This document shows positions 43,161-52,055 of a DNA stretch of 64,000 nucleotides, piece after piece. The stretch is from Aliiglaciecola lipolytica (GTDB lineage Bacteria; Pseudomonadota; Gammaproteobacteria; Enterobacterales; Alteromonadaceae), in assembly GCF_018860635.1 (NCBI RefSeq), contig NZ_JAHKPT010000012.1, positions 36,650-100,649 of the forward strand, written 5' to 3'. Position 1 is the first letter of the stretch. The number at the start of each line of letters is the position of its first letter. The position numbers and the translations under genes were made by a program. Below the pieces are notes generated by a model. The model had not been told where the DNA came from. It made no database searches and worked only from the letters and a program-made list of their open reading frames with translations.

Positions 43161-45467
43161 ATGAAAACACTTAATAAAACAGTGATTGCACTGTGCATAC
43201 AATCGGCCTTATTTAGCCAATTAAGTTTCGCTCAAGAGCAAGATACCGTTGCCGCAGAGCGTAGTTTGGAAAAAATCACCGTGACGGCACAAAAACGCAC
43301 GCAAAGTATTCAAGATGTTCCAATCTCAATTGCTACATTAAACGGTGAACGTTTTGAAAGTATCTTTTCCGGTGGTGAAGATATCATTGCACTAGCAGTG
43401 AGAGTACCTGGACTATATGCCGAGACATCTAACGGTCGTGTTGCTCCACGGTTTTATATTCGCGGATTGGGGAATTCAGATTTCGATTTAGCCGCATCTC
43501 AACCTGTTTCTATTGTGATGGATGATGTTGTAAAAGAAAACGTCATATTAAAAAGCTTCCCATTATTTGATGTTTCGCAAGTAGAAGTAATACGAGGACC
43601 GCAAGGCACCCTATTTGGTAGAAATACCACCGCCGGCATTGTAAAATTTGATTCAGTGAAGCCCACTGAAGACTTCGATGCTTATATGAAATTAGGAGTC
43701 GGCAATTTAGGTACGTTAAACTTCGAAGGTGCTGTTGGCGGTGGTCTAACCGATAACCTTTCAGGTCGTTTTTCAGTTTTATCGCAGAATCGTGACGATT
43801 GGATTGATAATGCCTATACTGGCGAAAATGACGCCATGGGTGGTTTCGATGAAAAAGCTTGGCGTGGACAACTACTCTTCTCACCAAATGAAGACTTTTC
43901 TGCCTTATTAAACGTTCACGGCAGAGAGTTAGATGGCACAGCGTCTATATTCCGCGCCAACATATTTACCAAAGGTAGCAACGACCTAAACGAAAATTAT
44001 GATCGTGACGTGCTTTACTATGATGGCGATATTGATGGTAATGGTGCTGACAATAATCCGCAAGAGTACAACAATTATGGGGCCTCTCTAAAATTAGAAT
44101 TTGCGCTTGAAAATATGTCTTTAACCAGCATTACCGCATACGAACAAGCTGAAGGTTATAGCTTAGGTGATATTGATGGTGGTGTAGTATTAAACGAACC
44201 AGCAGATATAAATGGTGATGGTACTGAAGAAACCACTTTCCCTGGTAACATTGCGTTTTCTGCAGTTACACAAGATAAGTTGGATGATTTAGAACAGTTA
44301 ACTCAAGAAATTCGCCTAGCCAGTGAAACAGATGAAGCGATGAGTTGGCAAGTGGGCGCATTTTATTATGATTCATCTTTTAACGTAACCAGTATAGATG
44401 GATTTTACGGCGCGACCACCGTCTATCATGAAAACACGACTTGGGCTGTTTTTGGTCAAACCTCTTATCAAGTTAACCAAAAATTAGAGGTAACTGGTGG
44501 TCTTCGCTATACCTATGATGAAAAATCTTTGATCGTTGGCGAACAGAATGTTGACGGCTTCGCGTTAGTAATTGGTGCTGCATCAATCCAAGAGTACGAA
44601 GACATCAATGTTGATGATGGACAATTAAGCTGGGAACTAAGCGCAAATTATAAGCTAGATAACGACACCTCAGTGTTTGCTCGACTAGCGAATGGTTTTA
44701 GAGCACAAACCATACAAGGCCGCGATGTTGCATTTGAAGCAAGTCCTTCAGTTGCAGAAGCAGAAACCATTAATTCTGCTGAATTGGGTATCAAAAAAGA
44801 CCTGTTAGATAATACCTTACGCATCAATGCCGCTGCTTTTTACTATGAAATTGACGACATGCAATTAAGTGCAATTGGCGGTGGTGCAAATACGACTGCG
44901 CTGATCAATGCTGACAAAGGTGTCGGATATGGTTTTGAAATTGATGTGGAATATTTGGTAACAGACTATCTAACATTAACTGCAGGCTACAGTTATAACC
45001 ACACAGAAATTCAAGATAGTGGTTTGACTATCCTACCATGTGGCGCCAATGCTGATTTTGCATTCACAGGAAATTGCACCGTATTTGATCCACGTCCTGA
45101 TGGTTATGCCGCAAGCATCGATGGCAACCCTTTCCCACAAGCGCCTGAAACAATTTTCAACTTCACCGCAAGATACGCTGCACCAATCGGCGATGATGGC
45201 GAATTATTTGTATTCACAGATTGGGCCTTCCAAGGTGAAACCAGTTTATTCCTATATGATTCAGTTGAATTCACCACCGATAGTAATTACGAAGGTGGAC
45301 TGCGTATTGGTTATGAGAACTACCAAAACAACTACACTATCGCACTTTTCGGTAGAAATATTACCGATGAAGATAATGTAAAAGGTGCAATAGATTTCAA
45401 TAACCTAACTGGAATTATGAACCAACCACGTATCTTTGGTATTGAAGCAAAAATAAGCTTCTATTAA
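43161..45467 (+). CDS. TonB-dependent outer-membrane receptor
   Basis: 768-residue TonB receptor with a signal peptide (cleaved after SFAQ). TonB-box-like EKITVTAQKR, plug domain (SIQDVPISIATLNGERF, RGPQGTLFGRNTTAGIVKFDS), a beta barrel with alternating aromatic strands, and a C-terminal FGIEAKISFY ending in an aromatic. The plug family is that of marine receptors for non-iron substrates such as carbohydrates or steroids, but this cannot be settled. A good terminator follows. Neighbour of the GlxA regulator and acyl operon, so uptake of their substrate is plausible. Confidence 0.93.
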   Translation: MKTLNKTVIALCIQSALFSQLSFAQEQDTVAAERSLEKITVTAQKRTQSIQDVPISIATLNGERFESIFSGGEDIIALAVRVPGLYAETSNGRVAPRFYIRGLGNSDFDLAASQPVSIVMDDVVKENVILKSFPLFDVSQVEVIRGPQGTLFGRNTTAGIVKFDSVKPTEDFDAYMKLGVGNLGTLNFEGAVGGGLTDNLSGRFSVLSQNRDDWIDNAYTGENDAMGGFDEKAWRGQLLFSPNEDFSALLNVHGRELDGTASIFRANIFTKGSNDLNENYDRDVLYYDGDIDGNGADNNPQEYNNYGASLKLEFALENMSLTSITAYEQAEGYSLGDIDGGVVLNEPADINGDGTEETTFPGNIAFSAVTQDKLDDLEQLTQEIRLASETDEAMSWQVGAFYYDSSFNVTSIDGFYGATTVYHENTTWAVFGQTSYQVNQKLEVTGGLRYTYDEKSLIVGEQNVDGFALVIGAASIQEYEDINVDDGQLSWELSANYKLDNDTSVFARLANGFRAQTIQGRDVAFEASPSVAEAETINSAELGIKKDLLDNTLRINAAAFYYEIDDMQLSAIGGGANTTALINADKGVGYGFEIDVEYLVTDYLTLTAGYSYNHTEIQDSGLTILPCGANADFAFTGNCTVFDPRPDGYAASIDGNPFPQAPETIFNFTARYAAPIGDDGELFVFTDWAFQGETSLFLYDSVEFTTDSNYEGGLRIGYENYQNNYTIALFGRNITDEDNVKGAIDFNNLTGIMNQPRIFGIEAKISFY

Positions 45468-45491
45468 TTTAAAAATACCTCATATACATAT

Positions 45492-45522
45492 AAAAACGAT
45501 CCTTTTAGGATCGTTTTTTTTA
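45492..45522 (+). terminator. Rho-independent terminator of the TonB receptor gene
   Basis: AAAAACGATCCT / AGGATCGTTTTT (45492-45503 / 45507-45518), 3-nt loop, T-run follows. Confidence 0.93.
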
Positions 45523-46040
45523 TCTGCTTTAATACTTAGCAAGGGCGAAACTGCAGATAATTTCATCTCCAATTAGAAACAGACTTCAGCTGTTTTTACT
45601 TGCCATTTTGCACATCATTAAACTAAAAATTTCCCCCTCGAAACTACAAAATCCAAACAATATGAGTCTATAATTACCCATCGTTTAATCTGAATTTCGG
45701 TAGTTACATCAAGCAGTAAATTATGTTGGTCAAGACAATGAATTTTGTAATCAACGATGATTGTATACTTGTTGATCTAGATTAAGGAAAATTGGCACAA
45801 TATATGAGTTAATAACTTATAAATAGCAGGTAAACCGTTTAAAAAGGTGATTTCACGCCAAATCAGTGCACAAAATTTAAGCGGGAGCTTAATTTCGCAC
45901 CTTATGAGGGCGTATCCACTTAGATTGCACTGATTAAATCGGGAAATGGTGTAATTATATTTCACAAAATTAGATTAAAACTGTAATATTGCTGCATTAA
46001 TAGTCTATTAATGTAATTTAATTACCTAAAGGAGGAGCTT
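45523..46040. other. Intergenic region before the CBM48 gene
   Basis: 518 nt, the longest gap in the window; AT-rich. The right part holds the candidate promoter and palindrome listed separately. A 62-codon reverse frame (45777-45965) has no ribosome site and no recognisable features, so it is not called. Nothing else recognisable was seen. Confidence 0.4.
45961..46013 (+). promoter_or_regulatory. Promoter with palindromic operator for the CBM48 gene
   Basis: TTCACA (45961-45966), 17-nt spacer, TAATAT (45984-45989) form a reasonable sigma70 promoter with TG just before the -10. A perfect dyad, CATTAATAG-T-CTATTAATG (45995-46013), covers the expected start site. A repressor bound there would block transcription. 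Regulator unknown. Confidence 0.5.
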
Positions 46041-46349
46041 ATGAGCTTCAAAAAACAATATCTTAAATCGAAACCAGTGTGTAAAGTAACTTTCAAATTA
46101 TCGAAGGAAGAAGCTAAGAATGCTGAGACAGTGCGTTTAGTGGGCGACTTTAATGATTGGGATACTGCTACGGCTCCTATGAAGAAACTGAAAAATGGTT
46201 CTTTCTCTTCAACCGTAGATCTTCCAGCTGATGCAGAATATCAATTTCGATATTTATTAGACGATGAAAAATGGGAAAATGATTGGAACGCCGATGCTTA
46301 CGTAACATCACCAATTTCCTTTGATGAGAACTCTGTCGTATCTGTGTAA
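46041..46349 (+). CDS. Stand-alone CBM48 (isoamylase early-set) glycogen-binding protein
   Basis: 102-residue protein that is only one domain: VRLVGDFNDWDTATAPMKKL is the start of a CBM48/AMPK-beta type fold, with YQFRYLLDDEKWENDWNADAY, the carbohydrate-binding tryptophan strand and loop. In GlgB, GlgX and the AMPK beta subunit this domain binds glycogen or starch. No enzyme domain or signal peptide is present, so it probably acts in the cytosol as a glycogen adaptor. A very strong ribosome site (AAAGGAGGAG) and a palindromic promoter suggest high, regulated expression. Confidence 0.87.
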   Translation: MSFKKQYLKSKPVCKVTFKLSKEEAKNAETVRLVGDFNDWDTATAPMKKLKNGSFSSTVDLPADAEYQFRYLLDDEKWENDWNADAYVTSPISFDENSVVSV

Positions 46350-46396
46350 TTTTTGCTAACTATCTTCAGCACAAAAAACGACTAACAACGAATCAT

Positions 46397-46440
46397 AAAA
46401 AAGGCAGTTTTGCTTCACAGCAGACTGCCTTTATAATTTT
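46397..46440. terminator. Bidirectional terminator between CBM48 gene and etfA
   Basis: AAAGGCAGT / ACTGCCTTT (46400-46408 / 46424-46432) with an inner TTGCT-AGCAG pairing; A-run before, T-rich after. Confidence 0.8.
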
Positions 46441-46448
46441 TATATAGT

Positions 46449-47375
46449 CTAAAGTGCCGCTTCTAGCTCAGGCAACACATCAAACAAATCTCCCACTAAA
46501 CCGTAGTCGGCAACTTGGAAGATCGGCGCTTCTTCATCTTTGTTGATAGCAACAATGACTTTTGAATCTTTCATACCCGCCAAATGTTGAATGGCACCAG
46601 AAATGCCCACCGCAATATACAGTTGAGGAGCAACGATTTTACCCGTCTGCCCAACTTGCATATCATTTGGTACGAAGCCAGCGTCTACAGCAGCACGAGA
46701 TGCACCAATTGCAGCGCCTAATTTATCAGCGATACCTTCAAGTAACTTGAAGTTTTCACCATTTTGCATTCCGCGACCACCTGAAATAATGACCTCAGCG
46801 GCAGTTAATTCAGGACGTTCAGATTTGGTCAATTCAGCACTAACAAATGATGATTTTTCAGAAGTCTTCACATTATCAATTGCTTCGACAGCAGCTGAGC
46901 CTGTTTCTTCTGCAGCGTCAAATGCTGAAGCTCGAACTGTGAGAATTTTTTTGCTGTCGCTACTTTGTACCGTAGCAATTGCGTTACCGGCATAAATAGG
47001 ACGGACAAAGGTATCTTCGCTTTCAACAGCAATAACATCAGATATCTGTGCGACATCTAATAGTGCAGCTACACGAGGAATAAAGTTTTTGCCGGTGGTG
47101 GTAGCGGCTGCAATCACATGAGAATAATCAGCAGCTAACTCTGTGACCAGATCGCCAATATTCTCAGCTAACTGATGAGCGTATTCAGCGTTATCTGCCA
47201 ATAGCACCTTACTTACGCCTGCAATCTTAGCTGCTTGTTCAGCTACGCCTGTGCAGTTTTGTCCTGCAACCAAAACAACCACATCTGCGCCCATTTTACT
47301 GGCCGCATTAACTAACTTGTGAGTTTCAGATTTTAGTTGTTCATTGTCGTGTTCTGCATATACTAAAACAGCCAT
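46449..47375 (-). CDS. etfA: Electron transfer flavoprotein alpha subunit
   Basis: 308 residues; FAD-binding C-terminal domain with [35 protein letters not shown] and [19 protein letters not shown], and a lyase-like N-domain. ETF takes electrons from acyl-CoA dehydrogenases. It starts with the TAATG overlap after etfB, so it is translationally coupled. The terminator with the CBM48 gene follows. Confidence 0.96.
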   Translation of the reverse strand: MAVLVYAEHDNEQLKSETHKLVNAASKMGADVVVLVAGQNCTGVAEQAAKIAGVSKVLLADNAEYAHQLAENIGDLVTELAADYSHVIAAATTTGKNFIPRVAALLDVAQISDVIAVESEDTFVRPIYAGNAIATVQSSDSKKILTVRASAFDAAEETGSAAVEAIDNVKTSEKSSFVSAELTKSERPELTAAEVIISGGRGMQNGENFKLLEGIADKLGAAIGASRAAVDAGFVPNDMQVGQTGKIVAPQLYIAVGISGAIQHLAGMKDSKVIVAINKDEEAPIFQVADYGLVGDLFDVLPELEAAL

Positions 47376-48124
47376 TAGATCACCTTCGCTTCTGTTTTTA
47401 ATTTCTCGACGAGCTCTGCTACATCAGCTACTTTAATACCACCTTTACGTTGTGCTGGCGGCATTACTTTTAACGTTTTAACGTTCGACGTAAGCGTTAC
47501 ACCAAAACTATCAGCCGCTTTAACATCGATAGGTTTGCGTTTTGCTTTCATAATATTAGGCAACGTTGCATAACGTGGCTCATTGAGTCGTAAATCTGTA
47601 GTCACCACCGCTGGAAGATTCAATTCAACAGTTTGTAAACCACCGTCAATTTCACGGGTCACTTTTACTTTATCACCATCCACATCCACAACAGATGCAA
47701 AAGTACCCTGTGGCATACCTGTTAGCGCAGCTAACATTTGACCGGTTTGATTATTATCCGAATCAATAGACTGTTTACCTAGAATAACTAAGCCTGGTTG
47801 CTCTTCTTCAACCACTTTTGATAGAAGTTTAGCAACTTGTAAAGAATCTAGCGTTTCACTGGTATCAATTTGGATTCCACGATCTGCACCTAGTGCTAAA
47901 GCGGTTCTTATTTGTTCTTGGCAGGCTTTATCACCAATTGAAACCACCACGATTTCAGTGGCAATACCCTTTTCTTTTAGTCTAACCGCTTCTTCGACTG
48001 CGATTTCACAGAACGGATTAATAGACATCTTTGTGTTGGTCAAATCAACCGCTGTGTTATCGGCTTTAACGCGTACTTTTACGTTGTAATCAATGGCACG
48101 TTTAACCGGCACTAAAATTTTCAT
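47375..48124 (-). CDS. etfB: Electron transfer flavoprotein beta subunit
   Basis: 249 residues: [16 protein letters not shown] start, [18 protein letters not shown] (the acyl-CoA dehydrogenase docking region), [50 protein letters not shown]. Binds AMP and forms the ETF heterodimer with etfA. First gene of etfBA, divergent from the ETF-QO gene. Confidence 0.96.
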   Translation of the reverse strand: MKILVPVKRAIDYNVKVRVKADNTAVDLTNTKMSINPFCEIAVEEAVRLKEKGIATEIVVVSIGDKACQEQIRTALALGADRGIQIDTSETLDSLQVAKLLSKVVEEEQPGLVILGKQSIDSDNNQTGQMLAALTGMPQGTFASVVDVDGDKVKVTREIDGGLQTVELNLPAVVTTDLRLNEPRYATLPNIMKAKRKPIDVKAADSFGVTLTSNVKTLKVMPPAQRKGGIKVADVAELVEKLKTEAKVI

Positions 48125-48561
48125 GTTTACCTCTAATCAGATATAAAGTGTAGAGAAGTTATAACGCAAATTATGCGTATTTGTAAGGTTGCGTAAATTT
48201 ACTGGCTGTTTACCTAAGCGTCAACTAAGTGTTATCAAAGTTACAAATCTGGCTTCCCGTATTTTGGTTATAAATTGTAGGTCATTATTTCCATTTGAGC
48301 TTAAGTTTTATTATGTTAATGTTAATAAAAAGCGCTATTTTTCAAGCTTAATTTCGCCCAAAAACCAAGATTAAATTGCCAAGTAAGATATTGATTTAAT
48401 TGACTTTAATGACAGGTTAAAAGGTACTTTCAGGACCTGCTTTTTGGTTGATGCAAACTATATACTTGATGAATAGTATCAATCAACTTTGGTAACTGTG
48501 GGTGATAGTTACTTAATTGTTTATTTCTTTAATTAATAGATATCTATAAGGGGAGAAACCC
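48125..48561. other. etfB / ETF-QO divergent intergenic region
   Basis: 437 nt. A dyad ACGCA-aatta-TGCGT at 48164-48178 near etfB and GTAACT/AGTTAC arms near 48491-48512 are visible; either could be operators. A frame of 61 codons at 48189-48374 lacks a ribosome site and is not called. AAGGGGAG precedes the ETF-QO start. Confidence 0.4.
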
Positions 48562-50208
48562 GTGGAACGTGAATCGATGGAGTTTGATGTTGTAGTTGTA
48601 GGTGCTGGGCCAGCCGGACTATCAACTGCTTGTAAAATTATGCAATTAGCTCAACAAAATGAACAAGAGTTAATGGTATGTGTAGTTGAAAAAGGTTCAG
48701 AAGTTGGTGCCCATATTCTCTCTGGTGCGGTTTTCGAAACCCAAGCTATGGACGAACTTTTTCCTGATTGGAATGACCGAGGGGCCCCTCTGACCACAAA
48801 AGTCACTGAGGACCACATTTACTATTTAAAGAATCAAAGCTCAGCGACGCAATTACCTAACTTCATGACCCCAAAAACCATGCACAACCAAGGTAATTAT
48901 ATCGTTAGTATGGGGAATGTATGCCGTTGGTTAGCCGATCAAGCGGAACAATTGGGCGTAGAGGTTTTTCCAGGCTTTGCCGCTTCAGAAATAATATACA
49001 ACGAAGATGGCAGCGTGGGCGGAATTATCACCGGCGATATGGGCATAAGTGCTTCTGGCGAACACAAAGACAGCTATATGCCTGGCATGGAATTACGAGC
49101 AAAGTACACAGTTTTCGCCGAGGGGTGTCGTGGTCACTTGGGCAAACAACTGATATCTAAGTTTGAACTCGATAAAGACAAAGCACCTCAACATTATGGT
49201 ATTGGCTTTAAAGAGATCTGGGATATCGACCCAAGCAAACATCAAGAAGGTTTGGTGGTTCACACTGCTGGCTGGCCACTCAATAGCGAAACCGGTGGAA
49301 GTTATTTATATCACGCAGAGAATAACCAAGTTTTAGTGGGGATCATTATTGATCTTAACTACAAGAATCCACACCTGAGTCCTTTTGACGAATTCCAAAG
49401 AGTTAAACAGCATCCAGTGCTAAAGCAATATTTAGAAGGTGGTAAGCGGGTTTCCTATGGTGCCAGAGCAATTGCTAAAGGAGGATATAATTCCCTTCCC
49501 AAAATGACATTTCCAGGGGGGATCCTTGTAGGATGTGATGCTGGCACCCTTAACTTTGCAAAAATAAAGGGAAATCACACAGCGATGAAATCGGGCATGC
49601 TTGCCGCTGAAACCATTGTTGAGGCAATCAGCCAAGATAAAGTGGGTCAAGATTTAACCGACTATGCACAAAAATTCGAAAATTCATGGTTGTACAAAGA
49701 ACTTTATAGTTCACAGAATTTCGGCGCTGCATTACACAAGTTTGGTACCTTTTTAGGGGGTGCTTACAATACGTTTGAGCAAAATATCCTTGGTGGTAAA
49801 GTCCTCTTTAAGCTTAAAGATACGACTACTGATCATGGCGCTATAGGCTTAGCCAGTGAATTTCCGAAAATTGAATACCCTAAGCCTGACGGCGTAATTA
49901 GTTTCGATAAACTTTCATCAGTATTTTTATCGAATACCAATCACGAAGAAGATCAGCCTTGCCATTTGCGTTTAAAAGATCCGGCAACTCCCATCGTCAT
50001 AAACTTACCGAAATACGATGAACCGGCGCAACGATACTGTCCTGCTGGCGTTTACGAGATTATTGACAGCCCTGAGGGTGACAAAAAGCTGCAAATTAAT
50101 GCGCAGAATTGTGTGCATTGTAAAACCTGCGATATTAAAGATCCTACGCAAAATATTGTTTGGGTAACACCTGAGGGTGCAGGAGGACCTAATTACCCTA
50201 ATATGTAA
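48562..50208 (+). CDS. etfD: Electron transfer flavoprotein-ubiquinone oxidoreductase
   Basis: 548-residue membrane-bound flavoprotein that passes ETF electrons to ubiquinone. FAD loop VVGAGPAGLSTA, FIXC-like middle with GCRGHLGKQL and GGILVGCDAGTLNF, and C-terminal 4Fe-4S domain with YCPAGVYEI and CVHCKTCDIKDPTQNI. Start GTG at 48562 follows AAGGGGAG; ATG at 48577 is an alternative. Together with etfBA and the acyl-CoA dehydrogenase it forms the path from acyl chains to the quinone pool. Confidence 0.96.
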   Translation: MERESMEFDVVVVGAGPAGLSTACKIMQLAQQNEQELMVCVVEKGSEVGAHILSGAVFETQAMDELFPDWNDRGAPLTTKVTEDHIYYLKNQSSATQLPNFMTPKTMHNQGNYIVSMGNVCRWLADQAEQLGVEVFPGFAASEIIYNEDGSVGGIITGDMGISASGEHKDSYMPGMELRAKYTVFAEGCRGHLGKQLISKFELDKDKAPQHYGIGFKEIWDIDPSKHQEGLVVHTAGWPLNSETGGSYLYHAENNQVLVGIIIDLNYKNPHLSPFDEFQRVKQHPVLKQYLEGGKRVSYGARAIAKGGYNSLPKMTFPGGILVGCDAGTLNFAKIKGNHTAMKSGMLAAETIVEAISQDKVGQDLTDYAQKFENSWLYKELYSSQNFGAALHKFGTFLGGAYNTFEQNILGGKVLFKLKDTTTDHGAIGLASEFPKIEYPKPDGVISFDKLSSVFLSNTNHEEDQPCHLRLKDPATPIVINLPKYDEPAQRYCPAGVYEIIDSPEGDKKLQINAQNCVHCKTCDIKDPTQNIVWVTPEGAGGPNYPNM

Positions 50209-50314
50209 GTAATCTGTTAAACACATAGTCAGAATGTGGCTAATTTCTGGCTATGTGCAATTAATTCAATTAAATTGCTTGTTTTAGCAAGCAATTATCC
50301 CTATCTAAACACTT

Positions 50315-51100
50315 ATGCAATCTATTAATTATCATTTAAGCAGCAATCAAGCTGAAAAACCTTATTTAGCGCTTTTACATGGCCTATTTGGCAGCCTAGA
50401 TAATTTGTCTATGGTAAGAAAAGCACTTGAGGACAGTCACAATGTTTTGAGTATCGATTTACCTGACCATGGTAAATCGGCTTTTACTGATGCATTTTCA
50501 TTCACTAGCTATGCTAACAAAATTGTACAGTTAATAGCTTCTGTGAACATAACAAAAGTATCCATTTTAGGGCATTCTTTAGGCGGCAAAATAGCCATGA
50601 AAACAGCCCTCGATAACCCGCAACTAATTGACAAGTTGGTCATTGCTGATATTGCTCCTGTGAGCTATACACCTCGCCACCAGAATGTATTTAAAGCATT
50701 AAATGCCGTTGACTTAAAAAGTATAACGTCAAGAGGTGATGCTGATGCTGTGATGTCTGAATATTTAAAAGAGCCTGGTGTAAGTCAATTTTTATTAAAA
50801 AGTTTAAAACAAGTTGATGGTAACTGGCGCTGGGACTTTAACTTACAGTTACTGCAACGGGATTACCCCGCAATTTCTAAAGGAATTAGCAGTGATAATG
50901 TTTGCTCGGTACCGGTACTTTTTATTAAAGGTGGTCAGTCAGACTATATTTTACCTGAACACAAATCTGCCATTAGCGCATTGTTTCCAAATAGCAGTGC
51001 AAAAGTGATTGGTTCAGCTGGACATTGGTTACATGCACAAAAACCAGTCATCTTTAATCGTTTAGTCAGCGATTTTTTGCAAAATGATACTTGTGGGTAA
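50315..51100 (+). CDS. ybfF: Alpha/beta hydrolase, YbfF-like esterase
   Basis: 261 residues. LLHGLFGSLDNL is the oxyanion-hole HG motif, ILGHSLGGKIAMKTA the nucleophile elbow (Ser of GHSLG), SIDLPDHGKSAF and SAGHWLHAQKP with the catalytic histidine. It matches E. coli YbfF, an esterase of broad acyl-CoA/p-nitrophenyl ester activity. The gene lies upstream of fldA as in E. coli, where seqA is near too. Confidence 0.92.
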   Translation: MQSINYHLSSNQAEKPYLALLHGLFGSLDNLSMVRKALEDSHNVLSIDLPDHGKSAFTDAFSFTSYANKIVQLIASVNITKVSILGHSLGGKIAMKTALDNPQLIDKLVIADIAPVSYTPRHQNVFKALNAVDLKSITSRGDADAVMSEYLKEPGVSQFLLKSLKQVDGNWRWDFNLQLLQRDYPAISKGISSDNVCSVPVLFIKGGQSDYILPEHKSAISALFPNSSAKVIGSAGHWLHAQKPVIFNRLVSDFLQNDTCG

Positions 51101-51160
51101 TTCGCTTGCGTCACTTTGTGTGGTATATTCTGCGCGTTTTTTTATTCTGAAGGTTTTGCG

Positions 51161-51379
51161 ATGCTAAATGAATATTATGAGCAAATAGAGGCAATCGTGT
51201 TAAACCTGACTTTGGTCGCGCTATTTGCCCTTATGGGGTTTGCGATACACGATGTATTAAAAAAGAACAATGTGCCCTTCCTTGGTCGAGCAGTTGTTTA
51301 TCTTGTTTTATTTTTAGGTGCAGCCGGATTTATTGCTAAAGGTTTGATCCAGATCTTTTGGGAAAACAGTGGCATTTAA
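51161..51379 (+). CDS. DUF2788 two-helix membrane protein
   Basis: 72 residues with two predicted membrane segments: VLNLTLVALFALMGFAIHDV and RAVVYLVLFLGAAGFIA, followed by KGLIQIFWE. Start ATG with GAAGG upstream; the longer frame from 51116 lacks support. DUF2788 members lie near ybfF/fldA in gammaproteobacteria. Function unknown. Confidence 0.85.
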   Translation: MLNEYYEQIEAIVLNLTLVALFALMGFAIHDVLKKNNVPFLGRAVVYLVLFLGAAGFIAKGLIQIFWENSGI

Positions 51380-51420
51380 TATAATTAGGCATCGAATTAG
51401 TTAAGTAAAGGAAAGTTGGA

Positions 51421-51945
51421 ATGGCAAGTGTAGGTTTATTTTTTGGAAGTGATACAGGCAACACAGAACATGTTGCGAAAATGATCCAAAAAGAACTGGG
51501 TAAGAATCTCATTGATGTTCATGATATTGCTAAAAGCAGTAAAGAAGACATTGCCGAATTCGATTTACTTTTATTCGGGATCCCTACCTGGTACTACGGC
51601 GAAGCTCAATGTGATTGGGATGATTTTTTTCCTGAGCTGGAAGAAATTGATTTTAACGACAAACTAGTCGCTATTTTCGGTTGTGGCGATCAAGAAGATT
51701 ACGCTGAATACTTTCTAGATGCGATGGGTATGATACGGGATATTGTGGAAGCCAAAGGTGCGATTTTGGTAGGACAGTGGCCGTGTGAAGGTTATGATTT
51801 TGAAGCATCTAAAGGCATGGCAGACGACGAACACTTCGTTGGGCTTGGCATCGATGAAGATCGTCAACCAGAGCTAACCGAGCAGCGAGTGAAAGACTGG
51901 TGCAAACAGATTCACGAAGAGCTTTGTTTGTCTGAGCTGGCATAA
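51421..51945 (+). CDS. fldA: Flavodoxin I (long chain)
   Basis: 174-residue long-chain flavodoxin. FMN phosphate loop FGSDTGNTEHVA, the isoalloxazine-flanking Trp/Tyr in IPTWYYGEAQCDWDD, and FGCGDQEDYAEYF. Electron donor to pathways such as methionine synthase reactivation, IspG/H and pyruvate formate-lyase. Ribosome site AAGGAAAG. It lies between ybfF and fur as in other gammaproteobacteria, but a chemoreceptor gene is inserted before fur. Confidence 0.97.
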   Translation: MASVGLFFGSDTGNTEHVAKMIQKELGKNLIDVHDIAKSSKEDIAEFDLLLFGIPTWYYGEAQCDWDDFFPELEEIDFNDKLVAIFGCGDQEDYAEYFLDAMGMIRDIVEAKGAILVGQWPCEGYDFEASKGMADDEHFVGLGIDEDRQPELTEQRVKDWCKQIHEELCLSELA

Positions 51946-52011
51946 ATTACTAGAATTATTTATCCTTTTATCAACACGGCAACAAAGTGTTGAATGTACT
52001 TGTAAAGTTGC

Positions 52012-52040
52012 CCCCTTGTTGTGCCTCGCACAACAAGGGG
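52012..52040. terminator. Strong hairpin between fldA and the chemoreceptor gene
   Basis: CCCCTTGTTGTG / CACAACAAGGGG perfect 12-bp stem (52012-52023 / 52029-52040), loop CCTCG, TTT follows. Serves converging genes; the T-run is short. Confidence 0.78.
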
Positions 52041-52055
52041 TTTAAACAACCCCGT

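Noticed and set aside
45777..45965. 62-codon minus-strand frame in the long gap before the CBM48 gene
   Set aside because: No ribosome site and no recognised features; chance frame in AT-rich DNA.
48189..48374. 61-codon frame in the etfB/ETF-QO gap
   Set aside because: No ribosome site, low-complexity composition.
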